Notes: generated by a model not told the origin, from the letters alone. A stretch of DNA of 64,000 nucleotides from Homalodisca vitripennis (GCF_021130785.1 NC_060208.1:170556501-170620500); one strand, 5' to 3'. Positions 1 through 12,152 are shown, counted from the stretch's first letter. Made by a program: numbers and translations.

Positions 1-156
1 CCCTTGGTCTACTTATACTTATAGCAGACATCAATCCCTTCAGAAAAGAACCTCCTGATCTTTCAATCCCTGGAATTTTACCTCTGCTCCTTGGTAATCT
101 CTCCGGTTTGCCCACATTATACCCTGGACGAATTAAAACCCCTGATCTGCTTTTTA
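1..156 (-). CDS. candidate exon of unknown gene, cut by window edge
   Basis: On the minus strand one frame is open for 52 codons from the window edge up to a good splice-acceptor-like sequence (pyrimidine-rich stretch ending in CAG at 159-157). The frame continues upstream for a few codons to a stop. The peptide is basic and rich in Gly, Ser and Arg (for example GKPERLPRSRGKIPG) and has no motif I recognise. A weaker, diverged similarity to its C-terminal part can be read on the same strand at about 519-600, so the locus may contain an old duplication. The sequence shows only openness and a plausible acceptor. That it is a host exon is inference, and chance openness in a less AT-rich patch is the main alternative. 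Confidence 0.25.
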
Positions 157-1262
157 CTGATAAAGATAAAAGTAGATTAATAAGTACTCTTCAGTAAGGT
201 ACATAGGGTGTAACGTTAGACCATGCAGACATTTCGTTAATGTCCGATAGCGACAAAACGAGAGGTTATATCTCAAGTATGAGGGTAGAATCTAGAACTG
301 GAATAAACTTTTCTACAAAAAGAGGTCAAGTCTCTTTTTATCATATCTCTAAAGGTTAAGCCACTCAATTTTTAAAACTTTGATTAGATACAAAAGATTA
401 AACAATAGTTTACTTAACAGTTGCTTATTGTATCACTTACCATTAGTATAAAGGGGCATAGTTATGGGGGGGATTGAACGAACACCTTCAAGATACATAT
501 CATACTGCCTACTTACACCTATAAGACAAAACCCTCCAAGAAGGAAACCTCTGTCCTTCCAGCACCGGTAATTATTATCTCTTCCTCCAAGACACTGCAG
601 ATTGCAATGGCAGAATTTTTGAAGAGTTTAAAATTTCCTACAAGAAAGGCTCGGTCACATTTTGTCGTATCTCCTAAGGTTGAACCAAAAAACTCCCTCA
701 CAACCAAAACTTTGGTTAACTACAGCAAATACTAGATCTGCTTTTAACCCTTTGGAAGCCTTATCTTTTTCATCATGATTTATCTTTATTTTAAACGTCC
801 ATTTGGAGTGTTTATCAAGATATACGTATAAGTAGGTGAACTAAACTGTCTGAGTAGGACAAATGTATAGAAGGCATAAAAACATAAAAGCATTCTACAG
901 GCGAGAACAATGTTTCAAATAAACAAATCAGTATAACAAACCTTTCCGTTTACTATAGACCATCAATAATAAAAATATCAACAAAGTTGCCATCTTGGAC
1001 AAATAGTAACAGACAACAAGGATGTGACTTCGATATTTGACTTCAAAGATCGATGTACATGGAACGAACCAACTAGTCCGTACACATTGCAACGAATGTA
1101 TTACATTTTTTTTAAAAACACAACGAAAAATATATTTTTATTTTTATTGATTCATTTAAACTACATGTATTTTGAATTATCAGTTCAAATTTCTGTATGA
1201 GTATGCAATTCGAAGGCTGACTAGTTGATATCGTTGCAAGCAAGACTGTCTAAGTAAGTAAT
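157..1262. other. AT-rich stretch with a diverged duplicate of the left edge
   Basis: No gene can be supported. Segments at about 20-60 and 290-380 resemble those at about 510-570 and 630-715 on the same strand, as a decayed local duplication. The open frame on the minus strand at 519-707 lies in this second copy and has no recognisable domain. Confidence 0.3.
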
Positions 1263-1356
1263 CTAGTCAGACCAGTCAGCAGGAGAGACTGCACACCTGC
1301 CATTCACCCTGCTCCTGTTGCAATCAGTGAGGCACTTCAAAGGACGAGAGCAGGTG
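1263..1356 (-). CDS. candidate cysteine-rich exon
   Basis: A compact GC-richer patch in AT-rich surroundings. On the minus strand it is open from an acceptor-like TAG (1359-1357) to a stop at 1265-1263, about 30 codons, and includes four Cys (TCSRPLKCLTDC followed by GRC). The plus strand is also open in one frame between an AG and a GT, so the direction is uncertain. No family is recognised. The case rests on base composition and splice-like borders only. Confidence 0.18.
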
Positions 1357-1363
1357 CTACGTT

Positions 1364-4300
1364 TCCATGACTGCAATTCACTTTTTGTATTGAGTCTGAT
1401 TGATTGGGTGACTCTGAGAGATTGATTTCATTTGTATCCTTGACTAACATCAAAGGTTAGTTTAGAAAATTACTATCTCTGTAAAATCTATTTATACGCA
1501 CTAGGAAATTAATTGTAAAACAACTTTAGGTATATTTTATCAATACATTTTGCACTTTTTCATTTAAGGGAAGGAAACTGGAAGTAATTTCAGAGTTTAT
1601 GATGGTATATTCTCTGAACTCTATATCATCGACAGGGTGACGACACACAGTACGGAAAACGGCTATTTAAGGACATCAAAATATCATGGTGTTTAGAAGC
1701 ACCTATTTTAACGATGAATATTGATTTAGTACTATTGTACTATAGTTTATCATACCGTCTAACTATGGTGATATACAAAAAGTTTTGTAATAATGGCTAA
1801 CATTTTATTATTTACCGATATATACTTCTTTAAATAATATATATTTGGGGCTAAATATTTGTTACATGAAAAATATTAAATTTTATTACTGTGGAATGGT
1901 TAAACGTTATTTTTCTACAACTCTATGTTTGTAATAAAACTTTTAATCGAGTAGATATAAAACAACAAATTTCGCTTTTTACTGCATGTTATGGTGTTAG
2001 GGTCTTGAAATCTCACACATTACCTACCATTCTTCTCTCCCAAAGAAATTTTAATTATTCCGTAAAATATTGCTATAAGTCATTGGAACAGTCACTTTTT
2101 ATTATTTTTCTTCTGTATCAGTGGACGTCGAGGATACGTCACAATACTAGGTCTAGGATGCATTAAGGAAATTGCAAACTCGTAGTTTAAAAGTATTATT
2201 ATGAACGTTTAATTTAGTACTATTTTTTAATGTCTTTACGTTTTAAGTTTTTAATATCTTACAAGTAACACTTAATTAAAGAGATAAGTAAACTCTAAAC
2301 TCTCATGAAAATATCTTGAGTATATGAAATAGAGAGATAGATAAAAACTAATGTAATGTGAATTATGTAAATAGTACTAATAGGTACTCGCAGCTTCGAA
2401 CGCAATTTTCGCTAGATAAAGATATGTCGTAGACATGTCATTTTGAGGTTAAATTGCAAAATCTCCTAAATGAAATTCAAAACTTCTTATCTAATTTAGA
2501 ATGATTTCACTTTAAATTTAAATATCTGTTATCGCACAGAATTCGGAGAGGGAAAACAGTTGTATAAAGACCATATCATTGGAATTAAGAATTTCTAAAC
2601 GTTCCATTATATCTCATAAATAGCTGTAACTTCATTACGATTAAACTATTGTCCATAGCTTTTGTAGTAAAATTAATTTTTATAATGCTGAAACAATTTC
2701 GTGAGGGAAGAAGGCATAATTGAGGTACTTATACTTTCAGTATTCGTGTAGTGTTATCAAAAGGACACGTGCCTACCTCGCAGCCAACCCCACTCGTTGT
2801 CGTTTGTGCTCCGGTGTTCGATCATGAAAATATGAATATCAGTGACTTTATAAAATACAGTATATATATCCATGCTTTCTACTGTCTGCTGGCTATATAA
2901 CAATCATCCTTCATCATGCTTCAGTCTAGAAGTTGTATCAATGTTTATATTCCTAATGGGTATCATACTTCTCGTACGAACAAACGGACACTTTTTCCAC
3001 TCGACGATTTTCAGCTATAAAATTGAACTTAGTGTTTACGGAACGAATCTTGTCTCTTGAGTTCAGTTCCTCCTTGTTGTTCCTTCAGCTACTGTAAATC
3101 CCCACAATGATAGAAAAAGCCAATTGTTTTACATCCACACATTCACAATTCAGTGTAAAAGCAATTTTTGTTAATCTAAAATTTTATGAAAATGTTTAGT
3201 TACATTTCATTCAGAAAAGGCCTAAAATATGGACTGAATTCGTCACTGCCATGTATAGTAAAAGTTAAATAATGACACTGCCATTGCTATTTGCAGAACA
3301 CTATAACTGGTATTTGCTCATGCAAATGCGAAATTCTGTGACACTGCCAACATTTCAATTCTATCAGCTGTCAACTATTTTTATTGAGTTTAAACAAAAT
3401 TCTTTAAAATATTTTTTAAATATTGGCAATTCATGGGTGATACTTCAGAATAAAAATGTGTCAATATTTGATTTGGATATGTAAACAACGTACCTGTTAA
3501 AATTTGCGTATGATTATCAAACATCCAAACAACATCAAAACTTGCGGCTTAGGGAAAATATCAATGATCCCTAATGCACAATTTGGTTTAATTCCTAAGA
3601 ATATTCCCCGTAATATTCCTCAGGAGAACTCATCGCTTAGTAGGTCATATACTTAAACTGCAGACAATTTAGGCGGAAATTGGCCACTTAAGGGATGGTA
3701 ATCCCGTCACTAAACCACCCTTCACTTTAATGTTAGGCGGACGTTACTGCTTACTAAGGAAGAAGGGTAGTTCGTGTCAACCCACATAAATTACTCGCAG
3801 ATCGGTAAATATATCTTTTTATACCTTAGAATTACCCGAAATTCGTTTTAAAATTGTCCTAATTATTGCAAGATATAATTTTCTATCAAATTTATTCATA
3901 AAATTCCTTAAAACATTAAATTTGAAAACACTGCAGTTTTATAGGAATTATAGTGATCTTAAGTGCCAAAAGTCGTTATTTTTATTGTCTGTAAATGTAA
4001 TAAGTATTTTTAACAAACTTTAATCGATTTTTTATCGAGGGAATAGTAAAATATAAATAGACTATGACTATTATCATTACAGCTCTAAAAAAATTAGCTT
4101 CGACGCTATTTTAATTAGGTTATTAATTCTAGTTGTACTGGTGGAAAATAAATAGGATCACATGACTGAAATTATTTCTTTGCCATTCCAAATAGAATAT
4201 AACAAACATAGAATAGAAAATACTAACTTGCCAATGGCACAGAGTGAGGGAACGCGGAGCATGGTTGCTGCTTGGTCGACCGCGTACCCGACCATTGGTG

Positions 4301-4496
4301 GTAGGTAGTTCTTAGGTCATCTTTAAACTGTTTGTATCATTTTTTAAAAGAGCTTATAATTCTTAAAATGTTTCTGGTAAAATAAGAAAATTTTTAACTT
4401 TAGACACTCAAAACCCCATCATTTTTAACTTATGTATAGACGTCCTTTCTACTAAATTTTATTTTTATTTCCCTTAAAGTTTAAGTTTTGGATTAT
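1364..4496. other. AT-rich non-coding stretch
   Basis: Only short chance reading frames are present. A small GC-richer island at about 4220-4310 has an ATG at 4235 on the plus strand, in an open frame that reaches a GTAGTT donor-like site near 4307. The minus strand is open there too. It is too short to call. Nothing else is recognisable. Confidence 0.3.
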
Positions 4497-4860
4497 AATA
4501 ATAATTTATATAATAATAATTTATTTCCAAATAACAAACAACAACAAATGATTACAATAAATCCAACAGTAATACAATAATTCAAAATAAGGTAAACATT
4601 ACATAGCATATATAAAAAAAAAAAACATAACATAGCATATACAAAACAAAAATGATTTGCTCAGGCTGACCAAGTTTACACTTACCAGTTAATTAAAAGG
4701 AAAAATGCAATGAACAGGATTTTTGTTGGTTGTTTTTGGAAAATGAAACCTCCAAGGCAAAGCCTGATTGGAGGAAATAACGTGTACTTATTGGATAAGA
4801 AATTGCCGTCAAGTAATACAGGGCGCTATATGCCAGTATTATTGATCCAACTCCCTAAGA
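4497..4860 (-). mobile_element. probable LINE 3' end remnant
   Basis: Read on the minus strand, this ends in a TTTGGAAATAAA sequence followed by a run of TTATTA-type trinucleotides, the usual simple tail of insect LINEs. It is preceded by a 3'-UTR-like region with a strong stem-loop at 4749-4774 (CCTCCAA and TTGGAGG arms with an inner GGC/GCC pair). No coding sequence remains upstream. The tail and hairpin are seen directly; assignment to a LINE is inference. Confidence 0.4.
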
Positions 4861-5080
4861 ATTAAAATAGTATATGAAATTTGTATTCTTATAAAAGACA
4901 TTATTATAAATTATATAAACAATTTAATAAGTAGGCTTCATTGATAATATGAAGTTTTACTAAGTATAATATGAAAGACTTAGTAAAAAAAGTTGTATTT
5001 TGAGTTATCAAAATGAACAGCTTTAACTAAACGTAAATCTTAGGTAATTATTAAGTAGTCTTTATAGGCTGAGTTTTAGC

Positions 5081-5330
5081 GAAGCCTATTATTCGTGAGG
5101 CTGTACGTTTAAATGTCTATCTGTCCACACGATATCTGGGAAACAAATTGAGTTATAGCCTTGAAATTGTGCATGAAGCTTGGACTTTTGCATGAAAAAC
5201 GCGAATGTCACTTTACGGATTTCAGCTGAGCGTTAGTGTATATTTTTACATTAATTTTATGGGTGATTATAATAGTAATGAGACAATAGCACAAGAAATA
5301 AATTTACAAACAAATTCTATTGAGATTTTA
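5081..5330 (+). repeat. dispersed repeat A, uninterrupted copy
   Basis: Contains TAGCGAAGCCTATTATTCG, then AAATTGTGCATGAAG, then GAGCGTTAGTGTATATTTTTACATT, then an AAGAAATAAATTTACAAAC segment. The same blocks occur in the same order at 9205-9316, 11421-11545 and 12150-12200, where two later insertions separate them. It has no coding content. It may be a SINE-like or MITE-like element; its ends are not defined. Confidence 0.55.
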
Positions 5331-8300
5331 AGAGATCGTAGAATGGCATTTTAGTTTACTTATGTAATGATTTAAGTTTGTCATATAAACACATGTAACT
5401 ATCCCAAAAAATATAATTTCAAAATTACCTCAAAAAATCTAAACAATTCCTATTTTCGCTTTCGCTTAATAGTTGATAAACTAAATAGTTATATTCTTTA
5501 AAGACCTACGAATACCGCAGCATAAAAAGCGTTTAAAATTACATAAAATGAAAATATTAATTTTTTGGTGCATTACAATCACTTTTTATTGTATGTAAAC
5601 AATATACATTATTGAATTTCAAACATCTGTACAGATGTTTTAAGTATAATCCTGAGTATCATCAAGTAATTTGACATACAAATTTGACTAACAAAACATA
5701 GTTAGTCCACTAATTCTGGTCCAGACTCCTGGTGTTTTCTATACCAATAAATTCCTACGATTACCTTCCTAAAATTCGTCCATGGAGTCAAAGATATTCA
5801 CCAGTAACTCATGTTTTATAAGAGCTGTAAATAATTAGGGTTTGGTGATTGTTAAAATAATGTCATTGGGTAGCTTTTTGATCAACTTTACTTCAATTGT
5901 AACGGTAAATTTTCAAAAGCCGAAGTTTTGTGTTTTAAAACATCATTATTCCTGCCCCAGATGTACGTTTCTTCGTTTTATTAACCTATTTTAAAATTTC
6001 CATTGTATAACTTATAAGCATAGAAGTTAAACGCAGTGCAAGGTGAGTAATACGAGGCTATAAGCTACGTCAATACATCTTTGCACGACTCTCAGTTTCA
6101 ACATTCAGATGATCCTAACAGCTTTCCTTTGAAACCTAAGACTCTATTGAGGTGCAGCCTCAAACTCTCACACTAAGAAACATTTTACATTCTTGAGGGA
6201 CTGCTTTAATAAGGTTGCGCAAGTCATAAACAACTCTAGCAACTAGGTATAGTTATATTAAATACGTGTTCATTCCAAATCAGGCCTCTATCAGTGTACA
6301 TGTCTAAGAATTTGATGAAATTGGATTTATCTATGACTTTGCTATACACTGTGACGAATAGCAGTCAAAATTGAAATAAGAATGTCCACCAAGTTGATAA
6401 TTTTTAGGTCAGTGAGACTGCATAACAAAATCTGTGCAATAAATATGAGTTTTTGTATCAATAATATAAAAGTTCCTTATAATTTAATGAAGTGTATAAG
6501 ATCAGTTTATACCCTAAGTTAAATTGCCTAAATTGTAATGGTAAATAAGATATACTTATTACAAACCTGTATACAACCTATATTACACACGTGTATAAAA
6601 CTAATAAACAATGGACAGAAACAAAGTCTGTAGTAATCCTTAGTGTGAGAAAACTGATGGAAAAATGGTTCCAGAAAATGGTTGGATTAATTTCAAAATT
6701 ACGTCAATGGAAGTACTCACTCATATTAATGTTATATTACTGTATACTTCTGAAATCTAGTAATAGTCTGTTAATTCTAAAAACCTATTTTAGTTTTCTT
6801 ACTTGACGGTCAACTAAAGTCTTGAACTAATACAAAACTAATACACTTCTTGAAAAATTAACATACACTTGTTACAATAAAACTTAATTTGAATTGCATT
6901 ATTTAAAACATATTAATACTATGCATGGGGTGTAATAGCTGAGGTAGTAATGCTTTATACAAATGTGTCTGGCAAATGTACTGGAACTTAATGGACGAGG
7001 CAGGCTACTGAGCGTACCAAGCCAAAGCAATACGAGCATACTCGTACCAAGTTTCATCTGAATTGGTTAGTAATCGTCTACCATTTTAACTTGTTAGTGT
7101 TTTACCATACATCACATGTTTTAAATTGTTTATTTTTATCCATTTATTGGGATTGAAATTATTTTCTAAGAACATCCTAGATGGCTAATAGAAAACTATA
7201 AAACATATAATCAAATCTAGGGATTGTATTAATTAATGTTCAGTATAAACTTGGTAGTTACAAGATAACTTTAACTTGACGAGGCGCCCTACGCCGACTT
7301 GGGGATCAGAATCACAAATAGTACCTCTTGCCGACTTCATCTAATATTTATGTTACATCTGGACTGTCTAAATATTTTCCCTGCGTTTTATTTTACGTTT
7401 TTATATTTCTATATACAATCTAAGTGATTAAACTATAACGCCTTAGCAAGTAATGATCAGTTTAGCCGCCATATCGTGTGTGTATATTGTAAGAGATCAT
7501 TTTAATATTTGGCTCATAAACAAAATTTAGGGTCTCAGGTTCTATAGATTGCCTTTGAAACTAACCATGAGTAATTATTTTAGAGAATCTTTTACTGTTC
7601 GCACATTGTATTCGAAAGTCCTGAATACCTCAAAAATTATACAAACCAAGTAAAACAAGCAGCACGAGGCCTTGGTAACCGAAGACATACGCCGAGGAAA
7701 CAACCAAACACAACGATACGGGGTTGGTAAGAGAATAGGGGCAGGAAATATTCTGAACCCCCCCTCTCAAGTACCACTTCCTACCGTACCCCTATTTTCG
7801 ATGTACAATTGAAATATAAACCGTAACTGAGTATTTAAATCATATTGCATTTCTTAATGTTTATTAATTTCTATATTTTCTATATCAAAAGCACAAGTTG
7901 ACATATTAGAAAAAGGGCAATGAAACTCCGCGCCGCTTTGTAATCCAAGTAAAAATATCAACGTAGTTTAGGAGTGCTTAACAGGTGTATTTACACAGAA
8001 ATAAATTACTAGATGTTATTTATTTTCAAAATAGTGTAAGGTTAATAATAATAACGTATTATATCCCTTACTTGATAATTAAATGATTAGTAATTTTACT
8101 TCTAGTATTTAATTTAATTTTTTACTGTTAGATTTAAATATTATATCAACCGAATATTCGTACACTATTTGCACATATTCACTATTTATCGATTTAATTT
8201 ATTATTACAACATTTCTTTATACTAACAATCCAAATATTCGGTATAATATACTTAAAGCATATGCTTATGTAAATACGTCTTAAATTAAATAAAAATTTT

Positions 8301-9204
8301 CGGGTTGTAATATTTAGATTATTTAATATACAAAAGTTATTCTGTGATTAAAATAATAGTTTTGTATCAATTTAACTTTCATATTATTGTTCCAGTGCAA
8401 ATCTGTAAAGTAATAGTACTTGTTTAAAAGGCGAACAAAATAACAAAAATAATTAAATAATAATTAGTATTATTTAGTTTTTAAATAATTATAAGAAATT
8501 TACTAATTTATTATTAAGTATTGGGTAGTATTTTCAATATATGTTCTTAAATTTTATACACACACAAATATATATTTATTTATTTAATATATAACAACAT
8601 TGTAAGTAAGGAGTAAATTCCTTAAATTGTCATATTTGGATTAATTTCAGGTTTTCAAATTCAATTTAACTTTAATTATTAGCTTTTGAGTGGTGTATTA
8701 GTTTTAACAATAAGCCCAATTTAATCTTGTTTAACTAACTTGTGACTAAACGGTATTTATAAGATTAATTTTAATTACTCCTAAAGTCTCTTACAAACTT
8801 TAATAGAACTTGAGGATTATATATTTTTTTTACATACCGAAAAAACGAGGAATGGTTAAATAATGTGTTCAAGCAAACGTGTGGTGATTTCTCCTTTCCG
8901 ACATAGTAGGAGGATGTTTTGGTTTAACAATTTGAATTTGAAGGCTCTTATAACTCAACCAATATTTTGAACGCGCATTCCCCACAAAATATCTTTTTAT
9001 ATTGTATGAGCAAAGTTCGTAAAAGCCGTAATTCAACAAAATTATTATAATACAACAAAATATACAAAAAATAAAAATTCTAATATAAAACCCATAATAA
9101 GAGTTATGCAATAGTACTAATCTAACAAATGTATAAAAATTATGAGTGAAATATATAAATAAATAAATAAAAATTAAACAGAATTTTAATTAAATGCTAT
9201 TACC
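5331..9204. other. AT-rich non-coding stretch
   Basis: No gene, RNA or element can be supported. Less AT-rich patches at 6985-7060, 7262-7330 and 7660-7800 are not open over useful lengths. The longer frames, at 6591-6806 (+) and 8869-9111 (-), have the low-complexity K/N/I/Y/F composition expected of AT-rich noise. Confidence 0.3.
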
Positions 9205-9301
9205 TAAGCGATAGCGAAGCCTATCATTCGTTTGCATCTCTGACTGTTTGCTATCTGTATGTCCGCATGACATCTCATCAACGAACTGACCTATAGACTT
9301 G
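9205..9301 (+). repeat. repeat A, left part of a split copy
   Basis: Matches the 5' part of the copy at 5081 (GCGAAGCCTAT, then a TTGACATTGTGTATGAAG block). It is interrupted exactly at the direct repeat that flanks the Penelope-like element and resumes at 11421. Confidence 0.5.
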
Positions 9302-9311
9302 ACATTGTGTA

Positions 9312-9405
9312 TGAAGGAAACAGGATTTTTTCGGACATTTGCCATCGTTCAGTGAAACAAGAAAACAGTAACACTACGTTTCGAGATCTGCAATCTGATC
9401 TCTTC
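9312..9405 (-). repeat. Penelope-like element inverted end, 3' side
   Basis: Near-perfect reverse complement of 11296-11388, with one indel (ACACTACG against ACACTAACG). It includes GAAACAAGAAAACAGTAACA and the GAGATC/GATCTC stem of the hammerhead-like motif. Confidence 0.85.
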
Positions 9406-9410
9406 TTCAG
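9378..9410 (-). ncRNA. hammerhead-ribozyme-like core in Penelope end
   Basis: On the minus strand the order is CTGAAGA, one extra A, a 6-bp stem (GAGATC and GATCTC, loop AGATTGCA), then GAAAC. This matches the hammerhead core pattern CUGANGA - stem II - GAAA. Hammerhead motifs are known in terminal repeats of Penelope-like elements. The extra nucleotide before stem II and the unassigned stems I and III leave activity uncertain. The inverted copy at 11296-11322 keeps the stem and GAAAC but has lost the CTGAAGA half. Confidence 0.4.
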
Positions 9411-9615
9411 GTAAAGAACTAACCTAATACATAATTACAAACTAGGTTAAAAATAAACAAATCTTACTAAAGCGTTGTGGCACGCCTAAGTCAGGAATCA
9501 CAACCTACATGTTGTTGTCAACTTCACTAACACTAAAGACATGCACTTAATACAAAAACTATACAAAACACTAATCATTAAAACTAAACTACGGAATACA
9601 GGTCACAATACGTCT

Positions 9616-11285
9616 TCACTCGTCTACTAACCACCTACGACTGACCAGAGGGACTAGCCAATGGCAATCGTGACGGCTGGCTAAAACAAGATGGCGGAAA
9701 TACAAGGGAAGGGGAACAGGAATGATCCCTTTCGTTATTATTGGTTCATGCGAGATGAAACTTCTTAAAACCATATTGTGACTCCGCATTGGTTTATTAC
9801 ATATATCCGATCCGTTTGATACTTTTGGTTTTCTCTTTAGTTCATTTTTTAGAATTGGCAACCAAAGCGGCCTAATCTCGACTGATGGTTGACTGATTGG
9901 TTGGTCTGCCAATTTAATGTATGTTGCCTCAATTAATTTCCTTTTGAAGAAATGTGGTTCCCGATGTATTATTTGGGCTTCATCCCAATTCATATTGATG
10001 GTCTTCGGGACCAACAATGGTGTGCAATTTTTAACTTTTCTGTGAAACCCTTTCTCGTGTTTTCTTTGTGTTCTTTTATCCTTACGTTTAGTGGTCTTTT
10101 TGTCTCGCCTATGTGTATTCCCTATTGCAGCTACATTTTATACTGTAAACACAGTTTTTGGAATCCTGTGTGCCATTTTTGGTTTTGTTTTTACGAGACT
10201 TTGTCTAAGAGTGTTGTGTGTTTTAAACGCGGTTCTAATGTTGTACTTTCTACCTACTCTTCTAATTTTCTCCGATAATCCCGGCACATAAGGGATTGAC
10301 ATAAACGCAAATTTATCACAATTCTGTTTTTCTGACTCAGGAATGATTCTTCTGGTTCGTTTGCACTTATTAATTACTAATTGAGGGTATCCATTGCTTC
10401 TAAGATCCGATTCTATTTTCTTAAATTCTTCTTTTAGTCTATCTTTATCTGAGCACAAGCTCTTTGCTCTATCAAACAACGTGTAGGCTACTCCTTCTTT
10501 GACAGATTTTTGATGGTTGGATTGATAATTTAAATATTTTCCTGTGTGTGTTATCTTTCGAAAAACAGTTGTCTTAAGGACATCCCTATCTCTTAATACA
10601 CACACATCCAAAAAGGGAAGCTTGTTTTGGACTTCCACTTCCATTGTGAGGCGGATGGAAGGAGAAATACTATTAATGTGATTCAAAAAATTATTTAATT
10701 CAATGTCTCCATGAGAAAAAATAACAAAGGTATCATCCACATACCTCCACCAAATCTTCGGTTTGAAACTGAGCTGAAGCCAAAGCTTTTCGCTCGAATT
10801 CCTCCATAAAGATATTGGCGAAAATAGGAGGACAGTGGAGAAACCCATTGCCATCCCCTCATCTTGACGGTAAATTTTACCCTCTAACTCAAAATAATTG
10901 CATTGAGTGCATAGTTTCTAACAGTTCCATAATTACTGGCACGGGAAGTTTAGTTCTATCCTTTAATGTTTGGTCTTCTTTGAGACGTGATTTAATAATT
11001 CCGAGAGTTTCTGGAACTGGTACATTTGTAAATAGACTTTCGACATCAAAAAAAACTTACCAGTTTGTCAGTTTCAGTCAACTTTAGGGATTTTGACTTC
11101 TCTACGAAATCCCTGGAATTTTTTGATGAAAGAGTCAGTTTTTTCCTACCAATGGCGTTAAGATGTCCAAGAGGACTTTAGACAATTCCCTGCAAGGTGA
11201 ATCACGAGAACTAATGATGGGCCGAAGAGGGATGGTAGGTTTGTGGATTTTGGGAAGGCCATACATATGGAGGGGATTTTTTGAG
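9616..11285 (-). pseudogene. Penelope-like reverse transcriptase plus GIY-YIG, frameshifted
   Basis: Reading the minus strand from 11285, the visible parts are YGLPKIHKP (11262-11236) and PLRPIIS, then a stretch with stops, then SFDVESLFTNVPVPETL (near 11050), a frame change, and an open frame at 10854-10138. That frame holds the catalytic motif WWRYVDDTFVIF (near 10740) and the downstream FLDV and KYLNY segments. Just past the stop at 10138, other frames read a CSCNREYI-like and IGETKRPLNVRIKEHK segment (about 10135-10060), the hallmark of the GIY-YIG endonuclease domain. A third frame then gives INMNWDEAQIIHRE. At least four frame changes or stops separate these parts. The RT N-terminal region before YGLPKIHK is absent. 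The sequence supports an inactive copy, and the family call is firm. Confidence 0.85.
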
Positions 11286-11295
11286 TGGTGAGGAA

Positions 11296-11388
11296 AGAGA
11301 TCAGATTGCAGATCTCGAAACGTTAGTGTTACTGTTTTCTTGTTTCACTGAACGATGGCAAATGTCCGAAAAAATCCTGTTTCCTTCA
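11296..11388 (+). repeat. Penelope-like element inverted end, 5' side
   Basis: Reverse complement of 9312-9405. It abuts the truncated RT N-terminus, so this segment was joined to the 5' truncation point rather than to a full 5' end. Confidence 0.85.
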
Positions 11389-11420
11389 CAATCCTTCCAT
11401 CGTCAAAAATAACCTTTTAA

Positions 11421-11545
11421 ACATTGTGTATGAAGTTTTACATATCGAAAAGATTAGATCTTCATTTCTATACGAGGAACACTGGTGCTTGTCACTCTAT
11501 GGGGTTTGGTTGAGCGTTAGCGAATATTTTTACATTGGTCGTATG
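11421..11545 (+). repeat. repeat A, middle part of a split copy
   Basis: Resumes repeat A after the Penelope-like element. The block GAGCGTTAGCGAATATTTTTACATT parallels 5227-5251. It is interrupted again near 11546 by a LINE fragment. Confidence 0.5.
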
Positions 11546-12152
11546 GTTACCCAATTTTTCAGAGCATTCAAATTGCAGAAGCAAGCGATTCGCATAATCG
11601 CACAGTTAAGGTTCAGAGAAGCATGCAAGGAAGCTTTTAAAAAATTGCAACTGTTGACTCTGCCGTGTCTCTACATCCTAGAGACAATCTTTTTTTGTAT
11701 GTCAAAATGTGCCATGACACGTGGTCGAGACATACATTCGTATGGGACAAGAGGCAGAGATACCTACCGAACTGGAACTCACAGGACGGGGGTTTACGAA
11801 CACTTGCCTTCGCAGGCAGGAGTTTGTTTTCTCAACAAGTTGTCAAATTCAATCAAAATTGCCTCAACGCCCAAGGCGTTAAAAGCTCGTTTAAAACGCT
11901 TTTTAGCGTCTCAAGCATTTTATAGTGCTGACGAGTTTATGGCATCGACTGGGTGACCGCACAATTGGAACACTGACAGCCGGCGTTGGAAAATGGGAAA
12001 ATTGGCATGAGTGAATGTGGTGCGACTGAAATTTCTGTATGTTTGACTGGTCTCAATGTGGAGTGATTGTTCCAAATTATAGAAAAATGACTATTGCTAT
12101 ACATTTTTTGTAATGTTCTGGTAAAATAAAAATGATTTGATTTGATTTGATG
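11546..12152 (+). mobile_element. 5'-truncated jockey/CR1-type LINE with TTTGA tail
   Basis: Holds the last part of a non-LTR polymerase ORF, a 3' UTR of about 190 bp and a tail of repeated TTTGA at about 12131-12150. Repeat A sequence resumes straight after the tail, so the fragment inserted into the same repeat A copy as the Penelope-like element. 5' truncation with an intact simple tail is the normal outcome of target-primed reverse transcription. Confidence 0.7.
11554..11956 (+). pseudogene. C-terminal fragment of LINE ORF2 polymerase
   Basis: The frame ending at 11956 includes FKLQKQAIRIIAQLRFREAC, KKLQLLTLPCLYILE, an HSYGTRGR stretch and ends near AFYSADEFM. This order is the post-RT C-terminal domain of jockey/CR1-type LINE polymerases, including the closing F-Y-S-x-x-E/D-F-hydrophobic motif. 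The RT domain itself is missing. The first part of the frame (11426-11545) reads through repeat A and is not LINE coding. An indel near the HSY motif may have shifted the frame locally. It is inactive as it stands. Confidence 0.75.

Larger units (their letters stand above)
9302..11435 (-). mobile_element. Penelope-like retroelement, decayed
   Basis: Coding direction is minus. The element is bounded by a 15-bp direct repeat (ACATTGTGTATGAAG at 9302-9316 and 11421-11435), taken as the target-site duplication. It has inverted terminal segments of about 93 bp (9312-9405 and 11296-11388). Inside, on the minus strand, are reverse-transcriptase motifs followed by a GIY-YIG-like region, the order typical of Penelope-like elements. 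The RT N-terminus is missing, so the copy is 5'-truncated. Several frameshifts and stops make it inactive. Inverted terminal copies are a known Penelope arrangement. The neighbour on the right is a later or separate LINE insertion in the same host repeat. Confidence 0.85.

Noticed and set aside
9952..10291. Plus-strand frames across the Penelope-like element (Phe/Cys-rich, membrane-like)
   Set aside because: Antisense to the RT and GIY-YIG coding strand; hydrophobicity is a mirror of the Lys/Arg/Asn-rich sense strand.
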